From Limnohabitans radicicola (lineage in GTDB: Bacteria > Pseudomonadota > Gammaproteobacteria > Burkholderiales > Burkholderiaceae_C): 64,000 bases of DNA. The notes under the pieces were generated by a model, which saw only the letters and a list, made by a program, of their open reading frames with translations, was not told the DNA's origin and ran no database searches. Position numbers and translations under genes: made by a program. The stretch is taken from NCBI RefSeq assembly GCF_014837235.1, contig NZ_JACYFT010000001.1, forward strand, positions 1,129,688-1,193,687, read 5' to 3'. Each line of letters begins with the position of its first letter. The stretch's first letter is position 1. This document shows, one piece after another, positions 10,492-19,202 of the stretch.

Positions 10492-10803
10492 TCAAGACTT
10501 TTTGGCGCCGCAAGTAGCGTCTTTCTTCTTATCGGCACCGCAGCTGGCTTCTTTGGCTTTCTTGTCAGCACCGCATTTGGCTTCACCGCACTTGCCGTCT
10601 TTTTTCTTGTCCATCTTTTTTTCAGCACCGCACTTGGCTTCGCCACACTTGCCATCTTTGGCCTTGGTGTCGGCCTGAGCGACTTGGTAGCCAGCGTCCA
10701 GCGCCTTGGCGGCAAATGGGTTGCCGGCAGCCTGAGCCGGCAATGCCGCGACAGCGGCGAATGCAGAGCCCAAAGCGATGGTCAACAGTTGTTGCTTGTT
10801 CAT
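10492..10803 (-). CDS. hvfA: Hvf/bufferin-type RiPP metallophore precursor, signal peptide plus six Cys-Gly motifs
   Basis: MNKQQLLTIALGSAFAAVAALPAQA signal; DGKCG, EAKCG, DGKCG, EAKCG, EASCG, DATCG; AGGAG ribosome-binding site before ATG 10803. Confidence 0.92.
   Translation of the reverse strand: MNKQQLLTIALGSAFAAVAALPAQAAGNPFAAKALDAGYQVAQADTKAKDGKCGEAKCGAEKKMDKKKDGKCGEAKCGADKKAKEASCGADKKKDATCGAKKS
10558..10659 (-). repeat. internal duplicated 15-residue module in the precursor
   Basis: KDGKCGEAKCGAEKK (10615-10659) and KDGKCGEAKCGADKK (10558-10602), 14/15 identical. Confidence 0.88.
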
Positions 10804-10888
10804 GAAAATCTCCTGAAAGGTTGGTGCTTGGATACGACCCGCTGAAACCACGCCTTGAAGGTGCTTGTTCATCAGGGTCATGGTGTAA

Positions 10889-10914
10889 TCCGCCGCAACC
10901 GATTTGAAAGTTAC
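10889..10914 (-). promoter_or_regulatory. ECF-type promoter candidate for the RiPP operon
   Basis: Minus strand GTAACT (10909-10914) - N16 - CGGA (10889-10892). Confidence 0.68.
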
Positions 10915-10947
10915 ACAAAGCCAAATTTTTTATGCATTTTGTTATCT

Positions 10948-10973
10948 GTAACTTTTCCAACCCCACACACGAA
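10948..10973 (+). promoter_or_regulatory. ECF-type promoter candidate for the sigma factor gene
   Basis: GTAACT (10948-10953) - N16 - CGAA (10970-10973); same hexamer and spacing as the opposite-strand site. Confidence 0.7.
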
Positions 10974-10981
10974 CTCTTTGC

Positions 10982-11542
10982 ATGAGCGAAAGCCTGCACA
11001 CTGTCGAATCCCAGCTGCACGCCTTGTGGATGCAATCACTGCAAGGCGACCGCGCCTGCTACGAGCGTGTGCTAACGCTGCTCAGTACTTATGTGCGCGG
11101 CTTTCTCAGAAAGCGCCTGCAGTCCCAGCTCAGCGACGTTGAGGACCTTGTGCAAGAAACCCTGATGGCCATCCATCAAAAGCGCCACACCTACCAAAGT
11201 GATCAGCCACTCACCGCCTGGGTGTTTGCGATTGCGCGCTACAAGTGGGTGGACCACTTGCGTGTCCATGGCCGTCGTGAAAAATTGCACGACGACATCG
11301 ACGACTGGGCCGACACCCTGACGGTGGACAGCGACACCGAAACGAGCGATGCTCAGCGCGATCTGGCCCAGGTGCTGGCCGACCTGCCGCCGAAACAACG
11401 TGCCGCCATCGAACACACGCGGCTACAAGGCCTGTCGATCACCGAAACCGCACAGCTGACCGGGCAAAGCGAAGCGTCCGTCAAAGTCAATGTCCACCGA
11501 GGCCTGAAAACCTTGATGGCCAAATGGGGAGTCCAAAAATGA
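10982..11542 (+). CDS. ECF-type sigma-70 family RNA polymerase sigma factor (SigF-like)
   Basis: VEDLVQETLMAIHQKRHTYQSDQPLTAWVFAIARYKWVDHLR (region 2) and LPPKQRAAIEHTRLQGLSITETAQLTGQSEASVKVNVHRGLKTL (region 4). Confidence 0.95.
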   Translation: MSESLHTVESQLHALWMQSLQGDRACYERVLTLLSTYVRGFLRKRLQSQLSDVEDLVQETLMAIHQKRHTYQSDQPLTAWVFAIARYKWVDHLRVHGRREKLHDDIDDWADTLTVDSDTETSDAQRDLAQVLADLPPKQRAAIEHTRLQGLSITETAQLTGQSEASVKVNVHRGLKTLMAKWGVQK

Positions 11543-12177
11543 AAACACAAGACCTGATCGGCCTGCTGGCTCAAGACCCGATGCCTGCGGCGCCTCCGGT
11601 GCGCCAGCAACTGAGCCAGGCTCTGCTCGGTTCGGCGCTGGTGAGCGGGACATGGCTGCTGGTGTTCTGGGGCTTGAACCCTGACATGGGCACGATGGCT
11701 ATCCACCCAGCTTTTGCCACCAAGATGCTGTGGCTGTTGGCGCTGGCCGTCTTCAGTGCCCGGGGCCTGCTGCACCTGTCGCGCCCGGGCATGGGTGTGG
11801 GGTCCACGTTCTGGGGGCTCGCGCTCGCCCTGCTGGCCATGGGCAGTCTGGGTCTGATGCAATCGCTGGAGGCCAACCCCGACAGCCGCATGGCCCTGTG
11901 GATGGGCAGCTCTTGGCAGACCTGCGCGCTGAGCATACTGGCACTGGCACTGCCGGTGCTCGGCGCACTGCTGTGGGCTCTGCGCCAACTGGCGCCCACC
12001 CGGCCAGCGCTGGCGGGTGCCGCAGCGGGTGCCATGGCCGGCTGTGTGGCAGCGGGCTTTTATTCACTGCACTGCACCGAGACGACCTTTGCCTTCTTCG
12101 CCGCGTGGTATGGCGGTGGCATGCTGATCGTGAGTGCGTTGGGCGCGCTGCTGGGCAGTCGTTTACTGCGCTGGTAA
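11539..12177 (+). CDS. NrsF-like (DUF1109) membrane anti-sigma factor
   Basis: About six hydrophobic segments; Cys in CALSI and GCVAAGFYSLHCTE; ATGA overlap with the sigma gene. Confidence 0.88.
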   Translation: MKTQDLIGLLAQDPMPAAPPVRQQLSQALLGSALVSGTWLLVFWGLNPDMGTMAIHPAFATKMLWLLALAVFSARGLLHLSRPGMGVGSTFWGLALALLAMGSLGLMQSLEANPDSRMALWMGSSWQTCALSILALALPVLGALLWALRQLAPTRPALAGAAAGAMAGCVAAGFYSLHCTETTFAFFAAWYGGGMLIVSALGALLGSRLLRW

Positions 12178-12198
12178 AACGACGCAGACCGTACAGAC

Positions 12199-13269
12199 TC
12201 AAACAGCGCTGGCCAAAGGCAGGTTGAGCAAGATGTTTTGCGGTTTGAGTTTGAGCAGACGCTGATCGTTCATGGCCAGCCCCAAATAGACCGGCTTGCC
12301 CTGAACGTCGGCCCGCATGTCTTGTGGGTTGTCAAAGCGCAGCGTGAAGAGGCTGATGAGTTGCTGCTGGCGCTTTTCATCCAGCGCTTGGCCCTGGTAC
12401 AGATCGTTGAGCAAGGCGGTGGCCGTGACGTCCAGCCCCACATGCCAGCGCCAGGCCGGGTCGTCGACTTTTTGCACCGGCTCAATGCTGACCGATACGC
12501 CCAGAAAGTGCTGCACCCAGCGGGCCAACACCACCGACAAGGCTTTCAGGCCCGAGCGGGCGTTGACCATTTTCAGAATCAGACCGTGCGGCAGTTCGTT
12601 CCGGACCTCGTGCGTCATGTCGAGCAAAAACGCGTAACGGCCCAGACCTTCGCGCTGCGCCAGATAGCGGTCTTCGTTGTCTTTGTGCAGCACTTTGACA
12701 TCCACCGCTTTGAGCGGCGCACCGCCTTCCAACAGCAAGCGGCCCATCTCGCCCAGACCGCCCGTTGCCTTCAAAGCGTCCAGCGTGTCGCTGTCACCTG
12801 CGAGCACACGACCGCCTTCGATGGTGATGCGCTGGCGGCGAAACAGCAGCTCGGCGGCGCGCCAGATCCAGGCGTCTGGCTCATCGGCCAAGACATTGCA
12901 CACGATGGCCTGCACCACCACGTCGATGAACAGCGGGGGCATCTGGATGTTGCCATTGCGCTGCCAGGCCATGTAGGCCGACTCCAGGGAACCCGCGCTT
13001 TCCACATCGTCCCGAAAGCGCAGGAACAGTTCGTAGTTCTCGCGCGCATCATCGTCCTTGAAGGCATGGAGTTGTGCGGGTGAGACCTGCATCAACGGTG
13101 CATCGAGCAGGGCCTGGTGCAGACGCATTTCTTCTTTGCACGATTCGGGCACCAGCGCCATTTCGGGGCGCTGCAACCACAGGCGCCAGTAGTCTGGACT
13201 GGGCACCAGCCAACCCCGCTCGTTGCGCGTCAGATGTTGGTGGCCGCAGGCGGTCCAGAAGGTTTGCAT
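12199..13269 (-). CDS. conserved hypothetical protein (DUF6352-like)
   Basis: Full-length ORF starting MQTFWTACGHQHLTRNERGWLVPSPDYWRLWLQRPE; immediately downstream of the metH part. Confidence 0.75.
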   Translation of the reverse strand: MQTFWTACGHQHLTRNERGWLVPSPDYWRLWLQRPEMALVPESCKEEMRLHQALLDAPLMQVSPAQLHAFKDDDARENYELFLRFRDDVESAGSLESAYMAWQRNGNIQMPPLFIDVVVQAIVCNVLADEPDAWIWRAAELLFRRQRITIEGGRVLAGDSDTLDALKATGGLGEMGRLLLEGGAPLKAVDVKVLHKDNEDRYLAQREGLGRYAFLLDMTHEVRNELPHGLILKMVNARSGLKALSVVLARWVQHFLGVSVSIEPVQKVDDPAWRWHVGLDVTATALLNDLYQGQALDEKRQQQLISLFTLRFDNPQDMRADVQGKPVYLGLAMNDQRLLKLKPQNILLNLPLASAV

Positions 13270-13274
13270 GGTGT

Positions 13275-16025
13275 TTACAGGTTGGGAGCCAACAAGCGCT
13301 GCAGGTCTTTGACTTCCACACCGCTGCGCTGCGCCAGGTCTTGCACCTGGTCATCGCCGACCTTGCCCACGTTGAAGTACTGAGCCTCGGGGTGCGCGAT
13401 GTAAAAACCACTCACACTGGCCGCAGGCGTCATGGCCAGGCTCTCGGTCAGGCCCATGCCAATGTCGTGGCATTGCAGCAGCTCGAACATGGCCTTTTTG
13501 GCGCTGTGGTCGGGGCAGGCGGGGTAGCCGGGTGCAGGGCGGATGCCTTGGTATTTTTCGGCAATCAACTCTTCGTTGCTCAACGCCTCACCAGCGGCGT
13601 AACCCCACAGGTCGGTGCGCACTTTTTGATGCAGGCATTCGGCCAGCGCTTCGGCCAGGCGGTCGGCCAGTGACTTGAGCATGATGGCGCTGTAGTCATC
13701 ATGTGCGGCCTCAAAAGCGGCGGCACGTTTGTCGGCACCGATGCCTGCGGTGACGGCGAACACACCAACGTGGTCGGGTGCTGTGCCATGCGGCGCGACG
13801 AAGTCGGCCAGGCAACGGCTGGGGCGCATGACACCATCGATCATGTGTTTCTCGGTCTGCTGACGCAGGCCGCGCCAGGTCATGGCGACTTGCTGGCGTG
13901 ATGCGTCGGTGTAGAGCGCGATGTCGTCGTCATTCACGCTGTTGGCGGGGTAGAGGCCCAGCACCGCGTTGGCCGTGACCCAGCGGCCGTCGATGATTTT
14001 TTGCAGCATGGCTTGGCCGTCGGCATAGACCTTGCGCGCCTGCTCGCCCACCACCTCGTCGTCAAGGATCGCGGGGAATGGACCGGCCAAGTCCCAGGTC
14101 TGGAAGAACGGCCCCCAGTCGATGTACTGCGCGATCTCGGCCAGGTCGTAGTTCTTGAACACACGGCGGCCAATGAACTTGGGCGCAGAGGGCACGCCTT
14201 GCGTCCAGTCGATCGGCGTCTTGTTGGCGCGTGCCTGCGCCAGCGTCCACATGGGGGTTTGCTTTTTGTTGGCGTGCTGCTCGCGCACCTTGTCGTAGTC
14301 GGTGTTCAAGTCGGCGATGAACTTGGCGGCTTGCTCGGACAACAAACCCTGCGCCACACCCACGCTGCGCGAGGCATCGGGCACATAAACCACCGGGCCG
14401 CTGTAGTTAGGCGCGATCTTCACAGCAGTGTGCACGCGGCTGCAGGTGGCGCCGCCAATCAGCAGCGGCATCTGGCGTTCGCGGAAATACGGGTCTTTTT
14501 CCATCTCGGCCGCCACGTACTGCATCTCTTCGAGGCTGGGCGTGATCAAGCCCGACAGACCGATGATGTCGGCGTTTTCTTCCTTAGCCTTGGCCAAAAT
14601 TTCGTGGCAGGGCACCATCACGCCCATGTTGACCACTTCAAAGTTGTTGCACTGCAAGACCACCGTGACGATGTTCTTTCCGATGTCGTGCACATCGCCC
14701 TTGACGGTGGCGATCACGATCTTGCCCTTGGCTTTCACGTCTTCGCCCGCCGCTTCTTGGGCCAATTTCTCGGCCTCGATGTAGGGCAGCAAATGCGCCA
14801 CGGCTTGCTTCATTACGCGGGCGCTCTTGACGACTTGCGGCAAGAACATCTTGCCTTGGCCGAACAGGTCGCCGACCACGTTCATACCGTCCATCAACGG
14901 GCCTTCGATCACATGCAGCGGGCGACCGCCCTGCGCCAGTACCTCTTGATAAGCCGCTTCGGTGTCCTCGTTGATGAAGTCGGTGATGCCGTGCACCAGC
15001 GCGTGCGAGAGGCGCTGCGCCACGCTCACAGGCGCATCGGGCGTACCGCGCCAGGCGAGCTTGGTGCTCTCGTCTTTGGCCGCGCCTTTGGCGCTGTCGG
15101 CAATCTCCACCAAACGCTCACCCGCGTCAGGGCGGCGATTCAGCACCACGTCTTCGACCCGCTCGCGTAACGTGGGCTCCAGGTCGTCGTACACGCCGAC
15201 CATGCCTGCGTTCACGATGCCCATGTCCATGCCGGCTTTGATCGCGTGGTACAGGAACACGGTGTGGATCGCTTCGCGCACCGGGTCATTGCCCCTGAAG
15301 CTGAAGGATACGTTGGACACACCGCCCGACACCTTGGCACCCGGCAAGTTCTGCTTGATCCAGCGCGTGGCTTCGATGAAATCCACCGCATAATTGTTGT
15401 GCTCTTCAATGCCGGTGGCGATCGCAAAAATGTTCGGGTCGAAGATGATGTCTTCGGGCGGGAAGTCCACCTCATCGACCAGCACGCGGTAAGCGCGTTC
15501 GCAAATCTCGATCTTGCGTTCGTAAGTGTCTGCTTGGCCTTTTTCATCAAACGCCATCACCACGGCGGCCGCGCCATAACGCTTGACCAGCTTGGCCTGG
15601 CGCTTGAACTCTTCCACACCCTCTTTCATGCTGATCGAGTTGACGATGCCCTTGCCCTGGATGCAGCGCAGACCAGCTTCGATCACGGTCCATTTGCTCG
15701 AATCCACCATCACCGGCACGCGGGCGATGTCGGGCTCACCGGCCATCAGGTTCAAAAACCGCACCATGGCCGCCTGGCTGTCGAGCATGGCTTCGTCCAT
15801 GTTGACGTCGATCACCTGCGCACCATTTTCGACCTGCTGACGCGCCACGGCCAAAGCCTCTTCGTACTGGCCGTTCAAAATCATGCGGGCAAAGGCTTTG
15901 GAACCGGTCACGTTGGTGCGCTCGCCCACGTTGACAAACAGAGACCCCGTGCCGATGGAGACAGGCTCCAGACCGGACAGCTTCATGGGGGGAACAGACA
16001 CGATTTCAGACGCGACAACAGACAC
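13275..16025 (-). CDS. metH: methionine synthase, pterin-binding + cobalamin-binding + activation domains (lacks the homocysteine-binding N-terminal domain); GTG start
   Basis: [31 protein letters not shown]; activation-domain C-terminus [21 protein letters not shown] ribosome-binding site upstream of GTG 16025. Confidence 0.95.
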   Translation of the reverse strand: MSVVASEIVSVPPMKLSGLEPVSIGTGSLFVNVGERTNVTGSKAFARMILNGQYEEALAVARQQVENGAQVIDVNMDEAMLDSQAAMVRFLNLMAGEPDIARVPVMVDSSKWTVIEAGLRCIQGKGIVNSISMKEGVEEFKRQAKLVKRYGAAAVVMAFDEKGQADTYERKIEICERAYRVLVDEVDFPPEDIIFDPNIFAIATGIEEHNNYAVDFIEATRWIKQNLPGAKVSGGVSNVSFSFRGNDPVREAIHTVFLYHAIKAGMDMGIVNAGMVGVYDDLEPTLRERVEDVVLNRRPDAGERLVEIADSAKGAAKDESTKLAWRGTPDAPVSVAQRLSHALVHGITDFINEDTEAAYQEVLAQGGRPLHVIEGPLMDGMNVVGDLFGQGKMFLPQVVKSARVMKQAVAHLLPYIEAEKLAQEAAGEDVKAKGKIVIATVKGDVHDIGKNIVTVVLQCNNFEVVNMGVMVPCHEILAKAKEENADIIGLSGLITPSLEEMQYVAAEMEKDPYFRERQMPLLIGGATCSRVHTAVKIAPNYSGPVVYVPDASRSVGVAQGLLSEQAAKFIADLNTDYDKVREQHANKKQTPMWTLAQARANKTPIDWTQGVPSAPKFIGRRVFKNYDLAEIAQYIDWGPFFQTWDLAGPFPAILDDEVVGEQARKVYADGQAMLQKIIDGRWVTANAVLGLYPANSVNDDDIALYTDASRQQVAMTWRGLRQQTEKHMIDGVMRPSRCLADFVAPHGTAPDHVGVFAVTAGIGADKRAAAFEAAHDDYSAIMLKSLADRLAEALAECLHQKVRTDLWGYAAGEALSNEELIAEKYQGIRPAPGYPACPDHSAKKAMFELLQCHDIGMGLTESLAMTPAASVSGFYIAHPEAQYFNVGKVGDDQVQDLAQRSGVEVKDLQRLLAPNL

Positions 16026-16027
16026 AG

Positions 16028-16052
16028 GCTCACCTTGGGGCTACAGGTGAGC
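16028..16052 (-). promoter_or_regulatory. putative riboswitch expression platform hairpin sequestering the metH Shine-Dalgarno
   Basis: Transcript GCTCACCT (16045-16052) - 9 nt - AGGTGAGC (16028-16035); 8-bp stem whose 3' arm contains the AAGGTGAG ribosome-binding site. Confidence 0.7.
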
Positions 16053-16140
16053 GTCGTTGTGCAAAACAATCAGGAATTGAAGGCCCCAAGCCTGACCTGC
16101 GGCACCTGGACGGTGGCGGGCTGCAACGCTCCTTGGGAGG
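16046..16140 (-). ncRNA. S-adenosylhomocysteine (SAH) riboswitch aptamer candidate upstream of metH
   Basis: Transcript CCCAAGGAGCGTTGCAG...GGTCAGGCTTGGGG...CAACGACGCTCACC: P1 CCCAAG/CTTGGG, GAGCG/CGCTC pseudoknot strand, AGGAGCGYTGCA and AACGRCGCTCA blocks of the SAH class. Confidence 0.82.
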
Positions 16141-16226
16141 GTTGAGATTTTAACCGGAGCATTTTTCATCACGTTCGATGCCAAAATGGGCCCCATCCAG
16201 TCCTTAGACATCGAACCCATCCGGCC

Positions 16227-16970
16227 ATGAAGCCCCCCATTGCAATGACCTCCCCGCTGCAAGGCGCCTCCAACTTTCGCGATGTGGGCGGCTACATCAC
16301 CCAAGACGGCCGCCGTGTCAAGCGCGGCCAGGTGTTTCGCTCAGACCACCTGGCGGGACTGACGGCCGATGATGTGCTGCAAGTTCAAGGCATGGGCCTC
16401 ACGCACAGCCTGGATTTTCGGGGCGTGGCGGAATGTGCGGCCACGCCTTATGACATCGCGGGCGTTCAACGCGTCGCCTTGAGCATCGAGCCCAGCGTGA
16501 TTGCCAAGATGCAAGCGCTCGTGGCCCAAGGGATTGAGCCCACCACCGAAGAGACGGTGGAGCTGATGCGCGGCACTTACCGGGATTTCGTCAACCACAA
16601 CGCCGACACCTTTGGTCGGTTTTTGAAGCACTTGCTGGCGCATTCCACACCTCAAGTGTTCCATTGCACCGCGGGCAAAGACCGGACAGGTTTTGCTGCG
16701 GCCCTGCTCTTGTCAGCGTTGGGGGTGGACCGCGCCACCATCGAGCACGACTACCTGCTCACCAACCAGCTGTACCGCCGCGACCCGCACATCGAAGGCA
16801 AGGGTCCTGCGCATGTGATGAAAGTACTCTGGCAAGTGCAACCGGCTTTTTTGCATGCGGCATTTGAAGCGGTGGACCAACAAGGCGGCATGCAAGACTA
16901 CTTGCATGGCCCCATTGGCCTGGACACGCACGAGGTGCAAGACTTGCGCGACTGGTTGCTGCAAGCCTGA
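16227..16970 (+). CDS. tyrosine-protein phosphatase (Y_phosphatase3-type)
   Basis: NFRDVGGY start region and HCTAGKDRTGFAAALLL P-loop. Confidence 0.93.
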   Translation: MKPPIAMTSPLQGASNFRDVGGYITQDGRRVKRGQVFRSDHLAGLTADDVLQVQGMGLTHSLDFRGVAECAATPYDIAGVQRVALSIEPSVIAKMQALVAQGIEPTTEETVELMRGTYRDFVNHNADTFGRFLKHLLAHSTPQVFHCTAGKDRTGFAAALLLSALGVDRATIEHDYLLTNQLYRRDPHIEGKGPAHVMKVLWQVQPAFLHAAFEAVDQQGGMQDYLHGPIGLDTHEVQDLRDWLLQA

Positions 16971-16974
16971 GTGG

Positions 16975-17418
16975 TCAATACTGTTTGTAGGGCAAGAACT
17001 TGCCCGACAGCACCACGTTGACCCGATCACCTTTCGGGTCGGGCTGGCGCACGATGTCCATGCTGAAGTCGATGGCGCTCATGATGCCGTCGCCAAACTC
17101 TTCATGGATCAGCTCCTTGATGGTGGTGCCATACACGCTCACGATTTCGTACCAGCGGTAGATCAGCGGGTCGGTGGGCACCGGGGTGGGCAACGAGCCT
17201 TTGTAGGGCACCACCTGGAGCCACTTGATCTCGTCGGCCGTCAGGCCAAAAATCTTGCCGATGACCTTGGCCTGCTTGGCATCAAAGGTCATTTGGCCCA
17301 GGCAGCCCGCAGTGACCCATTCCTTGGACAAACCGACTTTGTCGGCGACATCGCTCCACTTGATGCCTTTGGCCACTTTGGTGGAGATGATTTTTTCGGT
17401 GACTTCTAAACGGTTCAT
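16975..17418 (-). CDS. cynS: cyanase (cyanate hydratase)
   Basis: MNRLEVTEKIISTKVAKGIKWSDVADKVG...PTDPLIYRWYEIVSVYGTTIKELIHEEFGDGIMSAIDFSMDI. Confidence 0.96.
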   Translation of the reverse strand: MNRLEVTEKIISTKVAKGIKWSDVADKVGLSKEWVTAGCLGQMTFDAKQAKVIGKIFGLTADEIKWLQVVPYKGSLPTPVPTDPLIYRWYEIVSVYGTTIKELIHEEFGDGIMSAIDFSMDIVRQPDPKGDRVNVVLSGKFLPYKQY

Positions 17419-17464
17419 GAAAGACCTCTTGAGGGGGGTTGATGAAAATTCGGGGTGAAACAAA

Positions 17465-18340
17465 TCAATGGGCTTTGGCGCGGGACACCAAAAAGTCGAC
17501 GATGTGGTTGCGCATGTCGTAGTAGCCCGGCAGGTGGTGCAGCTGTGCGCGGGTGCGCTCACGCGGCAGCGGGTTGACCACCACCTCGGCCAAGCCACCG
17601 GGCACATAGCTGCCGCCCGATGCGTTGCCATTGCTCATGAGCAGGATGCGGTCAGACAGCAAAATGGCTTCGTCCACGTCATGCGTGATCATGAAGACCG
17701 TCTGCTGCGTCTGGCGTACGATGCCCATCAGCTCGTCCTGGATCGTGCCGCGTGTCAATGCGTCCAGCGCGCCAAAGGGCTCGTCAAGCAGCAGCATCTT
17801 GGGCTGAATGGCAAAGGCCCGGGCAATGCCCACGCGCTGCTTCATGCCGCCCGAGAGTTGGCTGGGTTTCTTGTCGATGGCGTGCAACAGTCCCACCATA
17901 CCGACGTGCTTTTCCACATGCACATTGACCTGGGGCGTTTTCCATTCAGGCCATTTGGACTTGACGGCGAACGCGATGTTTTGCCGCACCGTGAGCCAGG
18001 GCATGAGTGCGTGGCTTTGGAACACCACACCGCGCTCCAGGCTGGGGCCTGCAATCTCACGCCCGTCCATGAAGGCGTGGCCCTCACTGGCCGTGTCCAG
18101 GCCCGCCAACACGTTCAAGATGGTGGTCTTGCCACAGCCAGAGTGGCCGATGATGCAGACGAACTCGCCCTTGTCGATGTTGAAGGACACGTCCGAAAAC
18201 ACCGGCTTGTCGCTTTGGTAGGCCTTGCCCAGTTTTTCGATTTTGAGGAAAGCGTTCATGGCTTTGGCCTTGGGTTGAGGTGCAAAAGTCTCTGTGGGCA
18301 AAGGTGCGATCAGCTCGCGGTCGCTGGCGTCACTCCACAT
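17465..18340 (-). CDS. nitrate/cyanate-type ABC transporter ATP-binding protein (NrtD-like)
   Basis: Walker A GHSGCGKTT, signature LSGGMKQRVGIARAFA, Walker B MLLLDEPFGALDALTR; alternative start at 18259. Confidence 0.92.
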   Translation of the reverse strand: MWSDASDRELIAPLPTETFAPQPKAKAMNAFLKIEKLGKAYQSDKPVFSDVSFNIDKGEFVCIIGHSGCGKTTILNVLAGLDTASEGHAFMDGREIAGPSLERGVVFQSHALMPWLTVRQNIAFAVKSKWPEWKTPQVNVHVEKHVGMVGLLHAIDKKPSQLSGGMKQRVGIARAFAIQPKMLLLDEPFGALDALTRGTIQDELMGIVRQTQQTVFMITHDVDEAILLSDRILLMSNGNASGGSYVPGGLAEVVVNPLPRERTRAQLHHLPGYYDMRNHIVDFLVSRAKAH

Positions 18341-19196
18341 AGGTCACCGCCTTTTGCACCTGGGCAAAGGCCAGGTCCAGCAACATGCCGACCACACCGA
18401 TCACCAGCACTGCAAAGATCACGTTGACCAGCGAGAGGTTGTTCCACTCGTTCCACACGAAGTAGCCCACGCCCGTGCCACCCACCAACATCTCGGCGGC
18501 CACGATCACCAACCAGGCGATGCCCATGCTGATGCGCATGCCCGTCACGATGGTGGGCGCTGCGGCAGGCAAGATGACCAAGAAGGCTTTGCGCAACGGC
18601 TGCACTTCCAGTGTGCTGGCCACATTTAGCCAATCGCGCTTGACCGCCGCCACGCCAAAGGCGGTGTTGATCAGCATGGGCCAGACCGAACAGATGAAGA
18701 TGACGAAGATGCCGCTGACTTCTGAGTCTTTCAGCGTGTACAGCGCCAGTGGCATCCACGCCAGCGGGCTGATGGGTTTGAGCACCTGAATGAACGGGTC
18801 AAACGCCTTGCGCATGAGGGGCGACATGCCGATCATGAAACCCACAGGCAGCGCCACCAGCACGGCCAGGAAAAAGCCCAGGCCCACACGGCCCAGCGAA
18901 TGCGCCAGCTGGATGCCGATGCCTTTGTCGTTGGGGCCTTTGTCATAGAAGGGGTCGGCCAGATGCCCGATCATGGCCTTGCCCACTTCGATGGGCGGCG
19001 GAAATCCGGTGCTTTTGACGGCGCCCGGGTCCTTACCCATCATCTTCTGGTACTCGATCTCTTCGGCGCTCATGCCCGCCTTGGCGGCGGCGCCTACCGA
19101 GGGCGCCGTGGCCGACAGCTGCCAGGCCCCCAGAAAGACCAGGAACATGAGCAGCGAGACCATGGCCGCGCGCAAATTCAGGTGCGTGGTTTTCAT
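18330..19196 (-). CDS. nitrate/cyanate-type ABC transporter permease (NrtB-like)
   Basis: Multi-TM protein with PAAAPTIVTGMRISMGIAWLVIVAAEML motif. Confidence 0.92.
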   Translation of the reverse strand: MKTTHLNLRAAMVSLLMFLVFLGAWQLSATAPSVGAAAKAGMSAEEIEYQKMMGKDPGAVKSTGFPPPIEVGKAMIGHLADPFYDKGPNDKGIGIQLAHSLGRVGLGFFLAVLVALPVGFMIGMSPLMRKAFDPFIQVLKPISPLAWMPLALYTLKDSEVSGIFVIFICSVWPMLINTAFGVAAVKRDWLNVASTLEVQPLRKAFLVILPAAAPTIVTGMRISMGIAWLVIVAAEMLVGGTGVGYFVWNEWNNLSLVNVIFAVLVIGVVGMLLDLAFAQVQKAVTYVE

Positions 19197-19202
19197 GGCA
19201 GC

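Noticed and set aside
10558-10659. Possible short tandem DNA repeat or CRISPR-like array
   Set aside because: Only two units and coding in frame as the duplicated precursor module; no spacer structure.
10348-10845. 165-aa plus-strand ORF overlapping the RiPP precursor with hydrophobic stretches
   Set aside because: The hydrophobic, Phe/Leu-rich stretch is simply the antisense of the Lys/Cys-rich repeats; no plausible ribosome-binding site and it conflicts with the well-supported precursor.
14001-15170. 389-aa plus-strand ORF antisense to metH
   Set aside because: Antisense to a highly conserved gene and compositionally atypical.
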